Shown: positions 40,701 through 50,557 of the stretch, in pieces | How the letters are laid out: each line of letters begins with the position of its first letter | Position numbering within the stretch: the first letter of the stretch is position 1 | Assembly: GCA_030068145.1 (NCBI GenBank) | Contig: JAPJBO010000099.1 | Span: forward strand, 186,001 to 250,000 | DNA length: 64,000 nucleotides | Direction of reading: 5' to 3' | From: Diplonema papillatum | Taxonomy: Eukaryota; Euglenozoa; Diplonemea; Diplonemida; Diplonemidae | Translations under genes and position numbers: made by a program | Notes under the pieces: generated by a model | What the model saw: the letters and a program-made list of their open reading frames with translations, nothing else | Told to the model about the DNA's origin: nothing | The model's database searches: none

Positions 40701-43494
40701 CCAGCCCCATCACCTCCATCAAACGGAACATGATCTCGTGCGGCAGCCGGTCGAAGCACTTCATGAAGTCGACCGAAAGACCAAACAAGGGTTTGCCACA
40801 TTCTGCGGCGTGCTCGATGCGGAGACCGATGGCGTACATGACGTCGTCGGCCCCACGCTTCGGGATGGCTCCCCGCATACCCTCGGGGACCCACGCCAGC
40901 ATCCACTCCATCAGCATCCGGAGCCGCGTCGCCGCCCACAGCCTGTAGACCGCGCTCGTGACGGAGATGGGCCGTAGGTCCATTGGTCCGGAGCCGCCCT
41001 CGCCCTTTGGGATGAGCGAGACCAGGGCCCTCATGAGCGACTCCGGCCACTTGCCCGTCTTCTCGACCACTGCAAAAAGTTCCGCGAACCGCCGCAACGC
41101 CTCGTCGGGGAGAGCCGCCAGTTCGCGTACCCGCCAGCCCTCCGCGCCCGGCGCGGTGTTCTTCTTCATCGTTCCAAGCGTCTTCCGCAGGTCGGCCGCC
41201 GTTATCGCGTTCAGCTCCACCGCGTTCGCCCGCGGGATGTGAGCCCGAAAGTCCTTTTCAAACGCCTCCCACTTGGGCGCCGGTGTCTCCTTCCTGCCGT
41301 GCCGCTCGTACACTCCGCCCCAGGCGGATGGCCCTCTCAGGAGCTCGTCCATCTCCTTCGCGTCCCAGGTCACGGAACCGTCTGCTCTCGCGAGGTACTC
41401 CACCTGTCTCCGGTCCGCCTGCTTTACCCACGCGAAGATTCTCCCGGGTGCAACCTTGGCGGCCAGCTGCATGCTCCGGCGCCACTCGTTTATCCGCGTC
41501 TCTTTCACGTCGTGCGCCAACTTCTTCTGCGACCCCCGCAGATCTGCGAGCATCTTCATCATCGTCTCGCCGACTGGCGGGCTCGGTCGACCCCAGACCT
41601 CTGCCCAGGCGTCGTCAGCCATCAGCTTCTTCCCGCCCGCCCTCGCCTTGTCCCATCGCTGCTTCCGAACCAGCTGCGCCTTTAAACCCGTCACGTCCGC
41701 AGAGTCGCGCTCAATCGCCTCGATCTGCCGGATCAGCTTCGACGTCGCTTGCTGGTGCGCGTTCACCGCTCCCCCGTCGAGCGGGTTCGCCGGTGCCGTC
41801 ACCCGCCTGAGCCGCGGCTTCGTGGTCAGCGCCCTCCCCACGAACTTCCCGGACGGACCCGGTAGCTCTGGCGCCGCCTCCAACAGGTACGCTTCCGCTG
41901 GTTGCGCGGACAGTTGCCACATCGCTTCGACGTCTTCCCTCGCTGCTGCTTCCATGTGGCGTGCTCGGGTGGGCTCCATCATCTTTGCGCACAGGACGCC
42001 TCGCTCTTCAACCGAAAGCATCGATGAGCCAGCGGGGATGGGGGCCGGTCGCACTACCGTTCCCGTGGTCGCCTGGAGGCGTTGCAGATTGAGGTCCACC
42101 ACCACGGCGCTGTGTGTGGGCACGCCCGGTACCCGTGTCACCGTCACCTGTCGCACGGCGCCTACTGCTGCTGCGTTGGCGAACACCATGTCGATGCGCG
42201 TTCCTCCGTCCGCCTGCGAGCAGGTGCTCTCGGGTTGTCGCCCCCGGCGTTGCGCGTCGAGCAGGGCTGCATCCGTCCAATGCCCCACAGACACTGCCTT
42301 CCGCAGTGCCGGCGAGTCTTCGACCGCGGTGTTCCAGTCGCCCATCACCAGTACCGGAACGTCTCCCAATCCCGCGGCCACTTCGAAAACAGCCTCCAGA
42401 AGTTCTTCCCTCCGTGCCCTTCCTCTCGCATGCGCATACACCGTCATCAGGTGTAGCATTCGTTTGCCGTCGCCGTATGGCACTGCCAGGTGTTGCCATC
42501 GTCCCGTCTCCCACAGTCGTCGTTCCGCCGCATGTCCCATGGGCGGCTGCCATACCTTTGTGCTGCGGTCGCGGACATGAAACGCCACGCCGCCCGGGGG
42601 AGCTTGCAGCCCTCCGTTCCCCATCCGTTTGAGCGGTAGCGGCTTGCCAACGTAGAGCCTGGCTCCGAGCTCTTGCCGGACGAGCGCCGCACTCGCCTTT
42701 GCCGACGCCTCGTCCAGCCGGACCTCCTGCAAAGCGACCAAGTCCGCGTCCAGTCCATGCACATCGAGGTAGTGCCGCCTGTAGGACGTGACGTTGAACG
42801 TCGCGACCGTGAGGTTGGACCTCAGATCCGCAAGTTTGTCGCAGGGTCGCCTTGATCCGGGCGCGCGGGGGCGCGTGTCCTGTTGCCGGGTCTGCGCAGC
42901 GACGGGCACGCCGGTTGGTGGGCGGTGGGTCGGTGCGGCCGTGCCAGCAACCGGGCCGGCATTGACCAAAGCGAGCCGCGCCAAGGGTACCGAGTCGCCT
43001 GTCGTCGCCTCCAGCAAGCGCTGGCTCGGCAGCGGCAAGAGCATGGCGTCGTAATGCTCTGGCCGGTATGTCAAGATGATGGTCGCGGTCGGCGCCGGTT
43101 GCCTGCATCCGCGCAGGGTCTCCCGACTCGTCGCGTTCAGCACCCAGATGTCGCAACGCAGCACCCGCGATGCTGCCCGCAGCGTCAGCTCGTCGCCGTA
43201 CGTCGCATTTCTTCGCATGGCCTCCAGGTACGCCTGCCACCTGGCCAACTCTTCCGCCACCGTGAGCTCTCGGTCGTTCGGCCCCGGCTCTACCACCATG
43301 TACGGACGGTAGTCAGCCGGGCGCGCCTCCATCTCGTCAACCACCATCCGTCGAAGTCGCACAGCATCCACTGTCCCGTGCCGCTGCGCGATGGCCGAGA
43401 ACTGGCAGTTCCCGTCTCCCGGCACCGGACATGCGCGGCCAAGCATCTTGCGCGTCGCAGCTTGAACCCACCGCTCGTTGGCGAGGATGGTCAC
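37720..43494 (-). CDS. LINE ORF2: OTU-APE endonuclease-RT-RNase H polyprotein (copy 2)
   Basis: 1924 residues with the same domain order and intact catalytic motifs as the copy at 31609-37383. I found one amino-acid difference (Glu instead of Gln at about residue 1499, in the segment before RNase H). It lies 126 bp after the ORF1 stop, so translation probably depends on reinitiation or a separate mechanism. The start at MTILANER is the first Met of the open frame; I could not confirm it. Confidence 0.97.
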   Translation of the reverse strand: MTILANERWVQAATRKMLGRACPVPGDGNCQFSAIAQRHGTVDAVRLRRMVVDEMEARPADYRPYMVVEPGPNDRELTVAEELARWQAYLEAMRRNATYGDELTLRAASRVLRCDIWVLNATSRETLRGCRQPAPTATIILTYRPEHYDAMLLPLPSQRLLEATTGDSVPLARLALVNAGPVAGTAAPTHRPPTGVPVAAQTRQQDTRPRAPGSRRPCDKLADLRSNLTVATFNVTSYRRHYLDVHGLDADLVALQEVRLDEASAKASAALVRQELGARLYVGKPLPLKRMGNGGLQAPPGGVAFHVRDRSTKVWQPPMGHAAERRLWETGRWQHLAVPYGDGKRMLHLMTVYAHARGRARREELLEAVFEVAAGLGDVPVLVMGDWNTAVEDSPALRKAVSVGHWTDAALLDAQRRGRQPESTCSQADGGTRIDMVFANAAAVGAVRQVTVTRVPGVPTHSAVVVDLNLQRLQATTGTVVRPAPIPAGSSMLSVEERGVLCAKMMEPTRARHMEAAAREDVEAMWQLSAQPAEAYLLEAAPELPGPSGKFVGRALTTKPRLRRVTAPANPLDGGAVNAHQQATSKLIRQIEAIERDSADVTGLKAQLVRKQRWDKARAGGKKLMADDAWAEVWGRPSPPVGETMMKMLADLRGSQKKLAHDVKETRINEWRRSMQLAAKVAPGRIFAWVKQADRRQVEYLARADGSVTWDAKEMDELLRGPSAWGGVYERHGRKETPAPKWEAFEKDFRAHIPRANAVELNAITAADLRKTLGTMKKNTAPGAEGWRVRELAALPDEALRRFAELFAVVEKTGKWPESLMRALVSLIPKGEGGSGPMDLRPISVTSAVYRLWAATRLRMLMEWMLAWVPEGMRGAIPKRGADDVMYAIGLRIEHAAECGKPLFGLSVDFMKCFDRLPHEIMFRLMEVMGLDPGVLRAMKAVYGSMQRHFKTARAVGEPFVATNGILQGCPLSVLFLNALIAVWVRAVGALTTPAQAMAYLDDIHAMSESLRGLKAVAEVTTDFANATDGGVNAGKSFFYATNADAPGTLTVQGNKVLRKTSFDVLGAMFTVGKGAPPPSRRIQTRFEAAKNIARRARSLPIPMDQKEGYVAASATAKALYGVSVWQPAGTYMEGLRVATLAGLWTGGNRRCDAVVLNTLCRGHRLDPRVAAIHRRVNTFSQQMVKQSHLAPLVVAIRAARQARRDRPPGAPEAPGRSKEGPVFLLERAIADIGWTWPRFDTLQEGTGRRREWTVVQNVEPLTKEERQRAQTARHNFQHELREAGRTMRYKDVVKTRASLLGIEDGIDGGATRDLLEKGAITGYQQGLVRAVIANAVHTGKRWEQATCRFCDAGVPEDEQHMWWDCVKWSDVRGAYPNVLARRPEMKPCMALCGVMPKDAMGLDFDECRELAAGMQLMCVEILLGRQRADGILEQDCRRKELKVSTYPWGWEPQRPTASQTINVDGARPDRNAWKDTHEMLLALAEWCSTKRWSETGKEASISYFELAVDFELHSGLTLTPAGTQRRQENIAQRQPKERWTVADTLPGEETAAFFDGGSRGNGTNGAVAGAGAVFYDKGVKQWEVEKPIAGRATNNVAEYVGFVSVLARLLRDPVPPTPRTIVVKGDSELVIGQIKGTKRCNETLRRYYDQAQNLLAKLHDRRTTIEPVHIPRELNKDADELSNRAMDTAQRQAAQAYSDSATAKGWAMRTALSRLGKIARVKAVHPALEMRVNHLTSLGGPILHGLNKRPQINNREAFEAVMRAFEVAAVRHVPKKMANKGRGDQGGHWEKAGVLTGSFRPQAHYPRGWQHSGEKWKARARHDRATHRRARGGGSRHLWDVLANAEKKKADAQRAGCRPGSSTNRPTAAAAAATAAVTSTAATSRGRTEGPAAQHQSIPHAGGDGRGTLPRDDEGRGEPGAVK

Positions 43495-43620
43495 CGGTCC
43501 CCCCCCAACGAGCTTCCTTCCCGTCGTGTCGTAGCCGGCATGTCCCCCGCCGCCGGCGGAGCGCCTTCCCGACCCGCAGCAGCCGTGTTCCTGCTCCGCC
43601 CCGCCAGGGGGGCTCCGCCT

Positions 43621-45471
43621 TCACTTCCGCGCCGGCGCCGTGCTCCCGAAGCCCATCTGCTTCAGGGTCCTCGTCGTCTTCGACGGTGGCTGCTTCGGGG
43701 GCTCCGGCGACCGCGACTTCGACTTGGTCTGCGACCTCGGCCGCTTCTTGACCTTGCCCGGCTCCTCCGGCGCCTGCCGCTTCGGCGACGGTGACGTCGT
43801 CTTCTGGGGGGCGCCTGCCTGTGCCTGGAGCTGCGCACGCAAGGCTTCCACCAGCGTCCCCAGCTCCTCCATCCTCCGACACATGCCGGCGTTCTGAGCG
43901 CGCAGCTCGAGCACCTCCTTCTCGAGCTTCGCCCTCGCCTCGTCGGGTCGCTGCACGTCATGCTCGACTGGCTGCGGCTTCCCCGCTTTCCCGCCCTTCT
44001 TTCCTTTCTTCCCCCCCTTTCCGGCGTTCGGCGGTGGTGCGTGCGAGGCTTGCGGGATGCTGGCGCCGGAGGCAGCTGCCACCGCCTCAGCGCCTGGCAC
44101 GGGAGGGCCACTCTGTCGTCCTGCTTCGAGTGGCGCGGGCTGCTGGTGCGTCGCCGCTACGCCTGTCGTCCGCGGTCTGCCGTCACTCCAGGCCTTCGAG
44201 CCCTGCTTCCTTCCGTACAGGCCGATGAATGCAGCCTTGGCATATGTCATGCCCTGGCGCTCTGTTCCATCTTCGGCCGGGTCCGTCCGCTCTTCCGTCG
44301 TCTTCGCCTGCACCCACTTCGGCTGCGTCTCGTCCTTCTCCCTGGCAGTCGATACGGTGACCAGGTCACCCGTCGCCTCGACCTGGAAAATCCAGGCCGG
44401 TGGTTCAGGGCCGCGGACGACCGCGAGGCGCTTGCCGCGCTTCGGGATCACGCGGATCACTTCGACGCCCGTCCATCCGGCCGCGTGCAGAAACGCCGCC
44501 ACCTGCACTGGCGAGATCGTCCGCGGAAACCCGTCGACGTCCCAGACCAGGCCCGGCTGTCCCGGCTGCTCCTCCTCCTGCGCGGCTGCTGTCCCCAGCA
44601 GCGCTCTCATCGCCGCTTCGGCCTGCTCACCCTCCCCTTTCAGGACGCCCATGCCGCGCACACTGACGATGAGGCTCGTTTTCGCGCGCGCGGCGGCTTC
44701 CCTTGCCTCGTCCAGGGCAAGGTCGTCCCTCAGCCAGAGAGCGCCCCTCCCGTCTCCTTTCAGCGTCGTGAAGACGCCTTGCTTCCCGGAAGCCGCCAAG
44801 GCGCCCTCCTTGCTTCGTCCTGCGACTCGCAGTAGAGCGCGGATCTGGGCCGTGGGGCCGGGGGTGCCGCGCGTCTCGATCCCCGTAAGCGACACGATGT
44901 CCTCCCGGGGCACGCCTTCTCCCACGAAGTGGCCCGTCAGCCAGGCCCTGGCGTCCGCCCCGCAGCCCGTCCACGCCTCCGCCGTCGTGTACCGTCGTGC
45001 GACTACCACGGATACCCTGTGTTCGTCCGCAGGCGGCAGAGGCGCGCAAGTCTTGCGGAGCAGCGTCCCGACCAGCTCGTCGCCAAGCTGCAGCAGGACG
45101 GCGGGGCGGACTTCGGTCCGCAGCCCTCTGCGCGTCGCCACCGCCGTCTCCACCCCCCCGGCTTCGCGCCTCCTGGCCCCGAGGACGACCACAGCCAGTC
45201 GTCCCTTCCGGGTGCCCTTCTTCGCCAACTCAATGGCGTCCGCCCATGTCACCAGGGCCACGCCCTGCGTCGTCTCCGGCTTCCTCACGTCGTCGGCCGT
45301 CACGACCGGAACGGGCCAGTCCTCCGGCCTGAGCTGCGGCAGCGGGCCTCGCCGCTTTTCCACCAGCACCCAGCCAGAGCCAGGTGCTTTCGTGTCGTTG
45401 GCCTGCGTCGGCCGCGGCGGCTCAGCAGAGTCGCCGCGTTGCCCGGGGCCACCGCGTGGAGGTGCAGGCAT
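43621..45471 (-). CDS. LINE ORF1 protein
   Basis: 616 residues. Identified mainly by position: first ORF of the intact LINE, just after the 5' boundary and before ORF2. Residues about 505-550 form a coiled coil (ARAKLEKEVLELRAQNAG), preceded by a Lys/Gly-rich stretch (KGGKKGKKGGKAGK) and followed by a basic, Ser/Pro-rich tail (KSKSRSPEPPK). This fits an RNA-binding, self-assembling ORF1p. No CCHC zinc knuckle is visible. The middle part (about 100-390) looks globular, but I cannot name a fold. Copy 1 retains only about 30 bp of this ORF. Confidence 0.8.
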   Translation of the reverse strand: MPAPPRGGPGQRGDSAEPPRPTQANDTKAPGSGWVLVEKRRGPLPQLRPEDWPVPVVTADDVRKPETTQGVALVTWADAIELAKKGTRKGRLAVVVLGARRREAGGVETAVATRRGLRTEVRPAVLLQLGDELVGTLLRKTCAPLPPADEHRVSVVVARRYTTAEAWTGCGADARAWLTGHFVGEGVPREDIVSLTGIETRGTPGPTAQIRALLRVAGRSKEGALAASGKQGVFTTLKGDGRGALWLRDDLALDEAREAAARAKTSLIVSVRGMGVLKGEGEQAEAAMRALLGTAAAQEEEQPGQPGLVWDVDGFPRTISPVQVAAFLHAAGWTGVEVIRVIPKRGKRLAVVRGPEPPAWIFQVEATGDLVTVSTAREKDETQPKWVQAKTTEERTDPAEDGTERQGMTYAKAAFIGLYGRKQGSKAWSDGRPRTTGVAATHQQPAPLEAGRQSGPPVPGAEAVAAASGASIPQASHAPPPNAGKGGKKGKKGGKAGKPQPVEHDVQRPDEARAKLEKEVLELRAQNAGMCRRMEELGTLVEALRAQLQAQAGAPQKTTSPSPKRQAPEEPGKVKKRPRSQTKSKSRSPEPPKQPPSKTTRTLKQMGFGSTAPARK

Positions 45472-45514
45472 GATGTTTTGTGTATTTCTTTACTTGATAT
45501 TTCGTCCAGCCCCA

Positions 45515-45532
45515 ATTTGTTGCATTAGTGTG
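45515..45532. repeat. LINE target-site duplication, right
   Basis: Third copy of the 18-bp duplication, at the 5' side of copy 2. Confidence 0.9.
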
Positions 45533-45805
45533 ATTGTCAGGCCTTCGACTACCCTGAGCAACGCACTACGTCGATACTTCTATTCACTGCCTGACGTTTC
45601 ATCTTGGGAGCCCTGTCGGTCACTTTCCTTTGGTTGGTTGTGGGCACTCAAACGTAACTGTCTCGCGCGCGACCGCCGTGTGCGCGCGAAGGCGACCGTC
45701 CCCGCTGCTAATTCCGGTGGTCGGCCACCGGCACGCTCCAGCCCTCCTCCCTCGGCTCGATCCTCGCCTTCTTCGATTCGGCCTTCTTTAATGTGTGCAG
45801 ACACA

Positions 45806-46308
45806 TGCCGCCCCAGCCAAATGCCGCCCCAGCCAAATGCTGCCCCAGCCAAATGCTGCCCCAGCCAAATGCTGCCCCAGCCAAATGCTGCCCCAGCCAA
45901 ATGCTGCCCCAGCCAAATGCTGCCCCAGCCAAATGCTGCCCCAGCCAAATGATGCCCCAGCCAAATGCTGCCCCAGCCAAATGCTGCCCCAGCCAAATGC
46001 TGCCCCAGCCAAATGCTGCCCCAGCCAAATGCTGCCCCAGCCAAATGATGCCCCAGCCAAATGATGCCCCAGCCAAATGATGCCCCAGCCAAATGCTGCC
46101 CCAGCCAAATGCTGCCCCAGCCAAATGCTGCCCCAGCCAAATGCTGCCCCAGCCAAATGCTGCCCCAGCCAAATGCTGCCCCAGCCAAATGCTGCCCCAG
46201 CCAAATGATGCCCCAGCCAAATGATGCCCCAGCCAAATGATGCCCCAGCCAAATGATGCCCCAGCCAAATGCTGCCCCAGCCAAATGCTGCCCCAGCCAA
46301 ATGCCGCC
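45806..46308. repeat. 16-bp satellite array
   Basis: About 31 tandem copies of CCCCAGCCAAATGCTG, with scattered GATG and GCCG variants. Because 16 is not a multiple of 3 and the unit has no stop on several frames, it produces long overlapping open frames in both orientations (Gly/Ala/Trp/Leu-rich on the minus strand, Pro/Ala/Lys on the plus). I treat these as artefacts. Confidence 0.97.
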
Positions 46309-46537
46309 AAACTCCCCACCTGACCGGTGATTCCAAAAGATTCGCGTACCGAAGCCTGTGGGTCGCTTGAAACGGATAACAGGCTCGCTCGTAAATTCGC
46401 CCCGTTTTGCAGTACGTTTATTTTTTGTCGGAAACGTTGTTGCCAACGTGCAGCTGTACAGGATCGAAACAAGGAATTAGCACGTCACCAACAGGAACAA
46501 CACAGTCTACCTCACACAAAAAGAAAATAACAAGACA

Positions 46538-46753
46538 ATGGCGCAAGTCGTGAACCAGGTGCTTTGGGCTCTCGTGTGGTTCTTCATCAGTTGGCCCATC
46601 TCCGGGTTCTGCTCGTTCATCTACATCTTCTTCAACGCCTTCAGAGCATGCTGCCCGTGCCTCAAGGGTCTGAACGACGTTCTGCAGAAAGGTGTTGAGT
46701 GCACCGGAACAGCCTCCGACGGCGTTTGCCAAGGTGGTGAACTCGGTTGCTAG
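46538..46753 (+). CDS. Small membrane protein with WP motif
   Basis: 71 residues, start ACAATGGCG matching neighbouring genes. One long hydrophobic stretch (VLWALVWFFISWPISGFC and the following FIYIFF), then a Cys-rich turn and LNDVLQKGVECTG. The layout resembles short uncharacterised animal proteins with an aromatic-rich helix, a WP pair, a Cys cluster and an L-KGV segment. That comparison is from memory and the function is unknown. The last about 10 residues may be intron read-through. A-rich runs follow the stop. Confidence 0.5.
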   Translation: MAQVVNQVLWALVWFFISWPISGFCSFIYIFFNAFRACCPCLKGLNDVLQKGVECTGTASDGVCQGGELGC

Positions 46754-46769
46754 CAGTCCGCCGCAGCAC

Positions 46770-48600
46770 AAAAAAAAAAAGAGGGCTCCGGGATCGACGG
46801 CAACACAAAAAAAACTCCAAAAAAAGAGGGCTCCCGCCCATTGCCCCCCCCCCTCTCTGTTCACCTGTTTTTTCCCCCCTCTTTTCTGAGAAATTTCTCT
46901 TTCTTGTATGAACCCACCTTTTCCAGTCTGTCCGGAGCAACGGGTGCATAAATGCGAAAAAGTTAACACAAAGCAAGCGAAACCCGCCCTGGTGCGAGCA
47001 GAGCAAGATCCACTGACCGTGCCGTTTTCACCATCGTTGATCAGCAGATCACCCGTGGCTACGTTGTCAGAGCAAAGCCCCAGCTCCGGAACTGTTTTTT
47101 TGTTTGTTTTCTCTCCGAAATTCGGAACCCACTGCGTCATGAAGAAGTAGAAAGCTAAAGGAACCTGAGAAGGAGATGGCACGACTAGCGGGGGCTGGGA
47201 TATGACGAGCCGAACCTCCCAGTTTTCCTCTGGGCAAGGACCCGGCCAGGTGTCTCAGAGGCGGCAGCAATCGCCGGCTCCTCAACTTTTTTTTTTCATC
47301 TTCGTCATCGTCACCCTGCAATCCCCGCACATCATAGATCTCAGCCAGTTTCCTTTTTGCAGGCCATTTGGCTGGCGCCCTCTCCCATATACGTGGCCCC
47401 AACCCTTGCACCTCCTTTGTTCTGGTAGCGTGCCACTGAGGGGGCCGACTCGATCTTTTCATTTTGTAGCAGTACAGTTGTGCTGACGGGAACATCGATG
47501 GAGCGAACCGGCTGCACGCGGGAAAAGTTGAACGAAACGACCAACAAAAACTTACGCCAAATATACAACCCTTTTTTCTCTAAGAAAACCCCATTTAACA
47601 ACGGTCACGCGGAGAACCTAAATCCCCGGAATTTTCAAGCGAACTTTTAACTTTAAAAAAGTGCCATTTTTATACGGGAAGCAGAAGCAGGTTATACGAA
47701 TGCAATGCGTGAGGAAAACTGCGTGGCCTGAGTGGGTCCCTCAACCATCATTTTATCCGGTCGACGTTGCACACCAGTGCAAAACGGTAGCTCCGGAAAT
47801 GTTCTGAGCTCTCCTTTTTTCTCTCGCCTCGCTCCCTCCACCCAGAAACAAAGTGCAACCGTCCAAACCGACTCGTCAGAAGTGCACGTGAGAGGAACTG
47901 AGGACGTACTCACTGCGGTGCACCAATGCCGAGCTGCGGCTCCCTTCTTTCTGCGATCAGTTCCCGCTAAAACTCACCCGAGGCACGATGCACGCCCACC
48001 TAGAGCTTCAAGCGAAGTTTCACTTCTTCGGGATGCAATGCCCACCATCAGTGAAACGCAGCGAACCGTGAAAAAGTAACTGTCGTACCACGTTTCACGC
48101 GACCGCGGACTACTGCCGTAAGCATCCACGCCACGTCTACTGATGACAGGGCGCAGGTCCGCAAAGAATTCCAACAGCAACACTGCTGGCGGCAGCGAAG
48201 CGATGGGGGCGTGGTGTTGTATCTGAACCCTGCTAGTGAAGCCAGTCGTGTGGAGACAAGTCTGGCGCCGGAGGGGGGGGAGTGTTTATGCGCGACCCAC
48301 TTGCTATGGGGCTTCACATATTGTGTTACATGTGACACGTGATCACATGTTATGTATGTATCGTGTGATCACGTAATATTGCAGTTAAAAATGCCACAGG
48401 GCACAGCACATTATGAAACCACTTGCGAATTCATAACAAGTGGGCCGCACCGCTCACCCACCCGTCTTGAAGGGGCAGGCCTTTTTTTTGTTTTTTTGCT
48501 TGCTGCGCAACAGTCTTTTGGATCGAATACAGCTTTCGCCGTCGTTTCTCCCCTTTTGCGATTCAAATGTGAAAGTCCAGTCCCAGCGGGGCGCCCTTTT
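46770..48600. other. Intergenic, no gene recognised
   Basis: A-runs and pyrimidine-rich stretches. 48315-48375 has overlapping short palindromes (CGTGATCACATG, CGTGTGATCACG). A possible weak relative of the 5271-type repeat occurs at 47702. No supported gene. Confidence 0.4.
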
Positions 48601-48603
48601 GCT

Positions 48604-48935
48604 TCGAACTTTCACTCTTAGAAGCTCAAAAGCCTTCACACAAAGGTCCTCTGTCGAAGACTAGCGCCATACACAATTGAAAAGGAAGTCCCAGAATAAG
48701 CGAAGTTTCACTCTTAGAAGCTCAAAAGCCTTCACACAAAGGTCCTCTGTCGAAGACTAGCGCCATACACAATTGAAAAGGAAGTCCCAGAATAAGCGAA
48801 CTTTCGCTCTTAGAAGCTCAAAAGCCTTCACACAAAGGTCCTCTGTCGAAGACTACAATTGAAAAGGAAGTCCCAGAATAAGCGAACTTTCACTCTTAGA
48901 AGCTCAAAAGCCTTCACGCAAAGGTCCTCTGTCAT
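48604..48935 (+). repeat. 96-bp tandem repeat, cluster 1
   Basis: Three and a half units starting CTTTCACTCTTAGAAGCTCA and containing AAAGGTCCTCTGTCGAAGAC. The same repeat forms a second array at 56310-56660 in the same orientation, so the arrays flank the transposon cluster at 49.3-56.1 kb. Confidence 0.92.
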
Positions 48936-49272
48936 GGTGATAGCAATAACAACGTGTCAGACTGGAAAATGATGACGAAGACCCTTCTCTCTCTGAAATT
49001 GACTCCATCAGGTGCTCAGAAATTAATTTTGAGCAGCAACTTGGCTGGCAGAGTGATGCTACGTTGCTTGGCTGTTGGAGATGAGAGTCATGTACAATGA
49101 CTGCGAGGACCAGGTAGCCGGGGGACCCATAAAATCGCATTTTGGACATCATAGAAGGCTCTCCGGAGGCTTCTGAGGGCGTATTTGAACGCAGAATCAT
49201 GTTTTAGGAAGGGTATGGGGCCTCAGTACCCGTCAGACCCTGGCGAACTATGCGGGGATTCTTCCGCCCAAA

Positions 49273-50557
49273 CCCCCCCCCCCTAGGGCTAAGTTGGATG
49301 GAAACGGCGTTTCTTTTAGTTTTTTCGAAATAAGGAAACGGAAACGGAAACGGAAACGGAAACGTTTCCGTTTCTTTTAAAAGAAACGCCGGAAGGCTCC
49401 TCATGCTGAGGGGTCCTATAGGATACCACTTCGCGGGTCCTTCTGTGTGTCCGTCGGGTGTCCGTTTCCAGCCAAATTTTGGCTTTCCTTTCAGAGGGCG
49501 GGATCACCTTCTTCTTTTGATCTACCAGCGGGCACTTCTCTTCCTCCGTCTTCTGGCGGGCTCTCTGACTCTTCAGGGCCCTTCCTGGGCTGTTCTTCGA
49601 CTTGGCTCGGCCCTTCTTGTGTGTCGTCGCGGTCTCGTTCGTGCAGAGCAGTCGCTGGTGCTCACCGCTTTCTTTCGTCGGCGATCTGGCACGAGCAAAT
49701 AGGTAACCACAAGCTACTGAATGATGCAGAATGTCGTCACATGTGGATGCTTTCTGACACCAGATTCCACTCTTCTGTGCCTACCACTTCGTATTCTGCT
49801 GCTTCCAACCCACGTTCTCATGTGAGTGGGGCTTTTTGAATCTGCCGTCCTCTTCTGCATTGTTGGTGGTTCTTCCTGCCGTCGTTGTCTATGCTCCGAC
49901 AGCACCGCCGATGGCGCCTCTTCCGGTGACAGTTGCCACCCGTCGTCGTATGCAAGGTGCACTGTGGCAAGCGATGTTTAGCACACACGTTACTGCGTGG
50001 CCATCGCTTTTCTGGCGGGTTCAACATTGCCCCGGCATACGTGTGCCCTTCTCACCTCCTGATGCTGATTGCACTCCCTCTTTGTCTTACGCCGCCGAAA
50101 ACCCCCGGTCTTGTAGCCTGTGGCGCTGAACGATCGTATCTGTAGAGTCTAATATTGGAAGCGGATGTGCTTTCCCGATCGTCTTCAGCGCGTTGGCCAA
50201 CGGCCTCGCATAACAGAGCATCGTCGCCACAACAGCCATTGGTATAAAGAGCTGCAGACCTCAAAGTCATCACAACCGGATGCGTGTGGTTGCGTCTGCT
50301 CCACGCGGTCGCAACTCTTATGCTTCTTTCCTCCCTCTTTTCGGAGCCTCCTTGTCCATGGTTTCCCACTGGATTGCGGGGTCCGCCGTTCGGAACACAT
50401 TTCCGGTCGGACCTTCAGCCAGTATACTAGTGGCATACCAGCCGTTTCTTTTGAAAAGAAACGGCGTTTCCATCCACCGCCAAAAAGAAGGAAACGGAAA
50501 CGGAAACGGAAACGGAAACGTTTCCAACGTTTCCATCCTACATAGCCCTAGGGGGGG
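49273..50557. mobile_element. Putative non-autonomous element with GGAAAC subterminal arrays
   Basis: Left end: C tract, then CTAGGGCTA, then GGATGGAAACG (49273-49307). The right end, read on the minus strand from 50557, gives the same blocks in the same order. Inside each end lies a (GGAAAC)5 run beside GTTTCC palindromes and a TTTCTTTT/AAAAGAAACG hairpin (49312-49390 and 50443-50530). The 1-kb centre has open frames but no recognised protein. I infer a non-autonomous transposon; no target duplication is visible. Confidence 0.55.

Larger units (their letters stand above)
37556..45514 (-). mobile_element. Non-LTR retrotransposon copy 2, apparently full-length
   Basis: Minus-strand LINE of 8.0 kb with intact ORF1 (43621-45471) and ORF2 (37720-43494), flanked by the 18-bp duplication on both sides. 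Only about 43 bp lies between the ORF1 start and the right target duplication, so the 5' UTR is very short or slightly truncated. Both frames are open, so this may be an active source element. Confidence 0.95.

Noticed and set aside
45580..46472. Overlapping minus-strand frames of 180-290 residues rich in GIWLGQHLAG-type repeats, and the matching plus-strand frames
   Set aside because: They are translations of a stop-free 16-bp satellite in several frames at once, so no single frame is favoured.
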